This document shows positions 5,173-5,178 of a stretch of 5,178 bases of DNA, piece by piece. The DNA lies in the NCBI GenBank assembly GCA_046542915.1, contig JBKHAI010000043.1, positions 1 to 5,178 on the forward strand, given 5' to 3'. This DNA is from SKVL01 sp046542915. GTDB taxonomy: Bacteria; Patescibacteriota; Minisyncoccia; Phycocordibacterales; CSBR16-193. Numbering within the stretch: the stretch's first letter is position 1; each line of letters opens with the position of its first letter. A program made the position numbers and the translations under genes. Under the pieces are notes generated by a model. It was not told where the DNA came from, did not search any database, and was given only the letters and a program-made list of their open reading frames with translations.

Positions 5173-5178
5173 GATCGA

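Overview
The window (about 5.2 kb) carries one partial gene on the minus strand at the left edge and five complete plus-strand genes packed head to tail. No mobile element, CRISPR array, tRNA or rRNA gene is visible. The plus-strand block looks like the chromosome of a small-genome bacterium of the Candidate Phyla Radiation (Patescibacteria, Parcubacteria-like). This is inferred from a PIF1-type helicase with a C-terminal winged-helix tail, short membrane-anchored acidic proteins with a 'YPxxW' motif, a CAP-domain surface protein, very tight spacing, and moderate GC (roughly 40% by eye). No marker gene proves the assignment.

Layout. Bases 1-247 (minus): the N-terminal 82 residues of a glycine-zipper lipoprotein, running off the left edge. 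Bases 248-403: a divergent promoter region with a textbook -35/-10 promoter and AGGAGG ribosome binding site for the lipoprotein, and an extended -10 promoter almost touching the start codon of the rightward gene. Rightward genes: 404-1279 endonuclease IV (nfo), with all nine metal ligands; 1317-2981 PIF1/RecD2-like superfamily 1B helicase; 2986-3963 membrane-anchored CAP/SCP protein with an acidic stalk and a C-terminal 7-residue-repeat coiled coil; 3999-4670 membrane-anchored acidic protein of unknown function; 4675-5172 YfcE/MJ0936-type metallophosphoesterase.

How the genes fit together. Nfo and the helicase are both cytoplasmic DNA-maintenance proteins and plausibly form a small repair or replication-support pair. 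The next two genes encode proteins anchored by one N-terminal membrane helix with acidic extracytoplasmic parts, so they probably act at the cell surface. The phosphoesterase is a cytoplasmic housekeeping-type enzyme. Gaps of 37, 4, 35 and 4 bases suggest co-transcription, but at least two internal promoters appear to be present.

Most notable signal. Three plus-strand genes (nfo, the CAP gene and the 3999 gene) have TGn-TAWAWT exactly six bases before the ATG, and none of the five plus-strand genes has a Shine-Dalgarno sequence. This predicts leaderless transcripts. The minus-strand lipoprotein gene is the opposite: canonical promoter with 17-base spacer, a leader of about 39 bases and a perfect AGGAGG. 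It is also clearly richer in GC. Otherwise the genes are recognisable families, and I see no convincing new multi-gene system.
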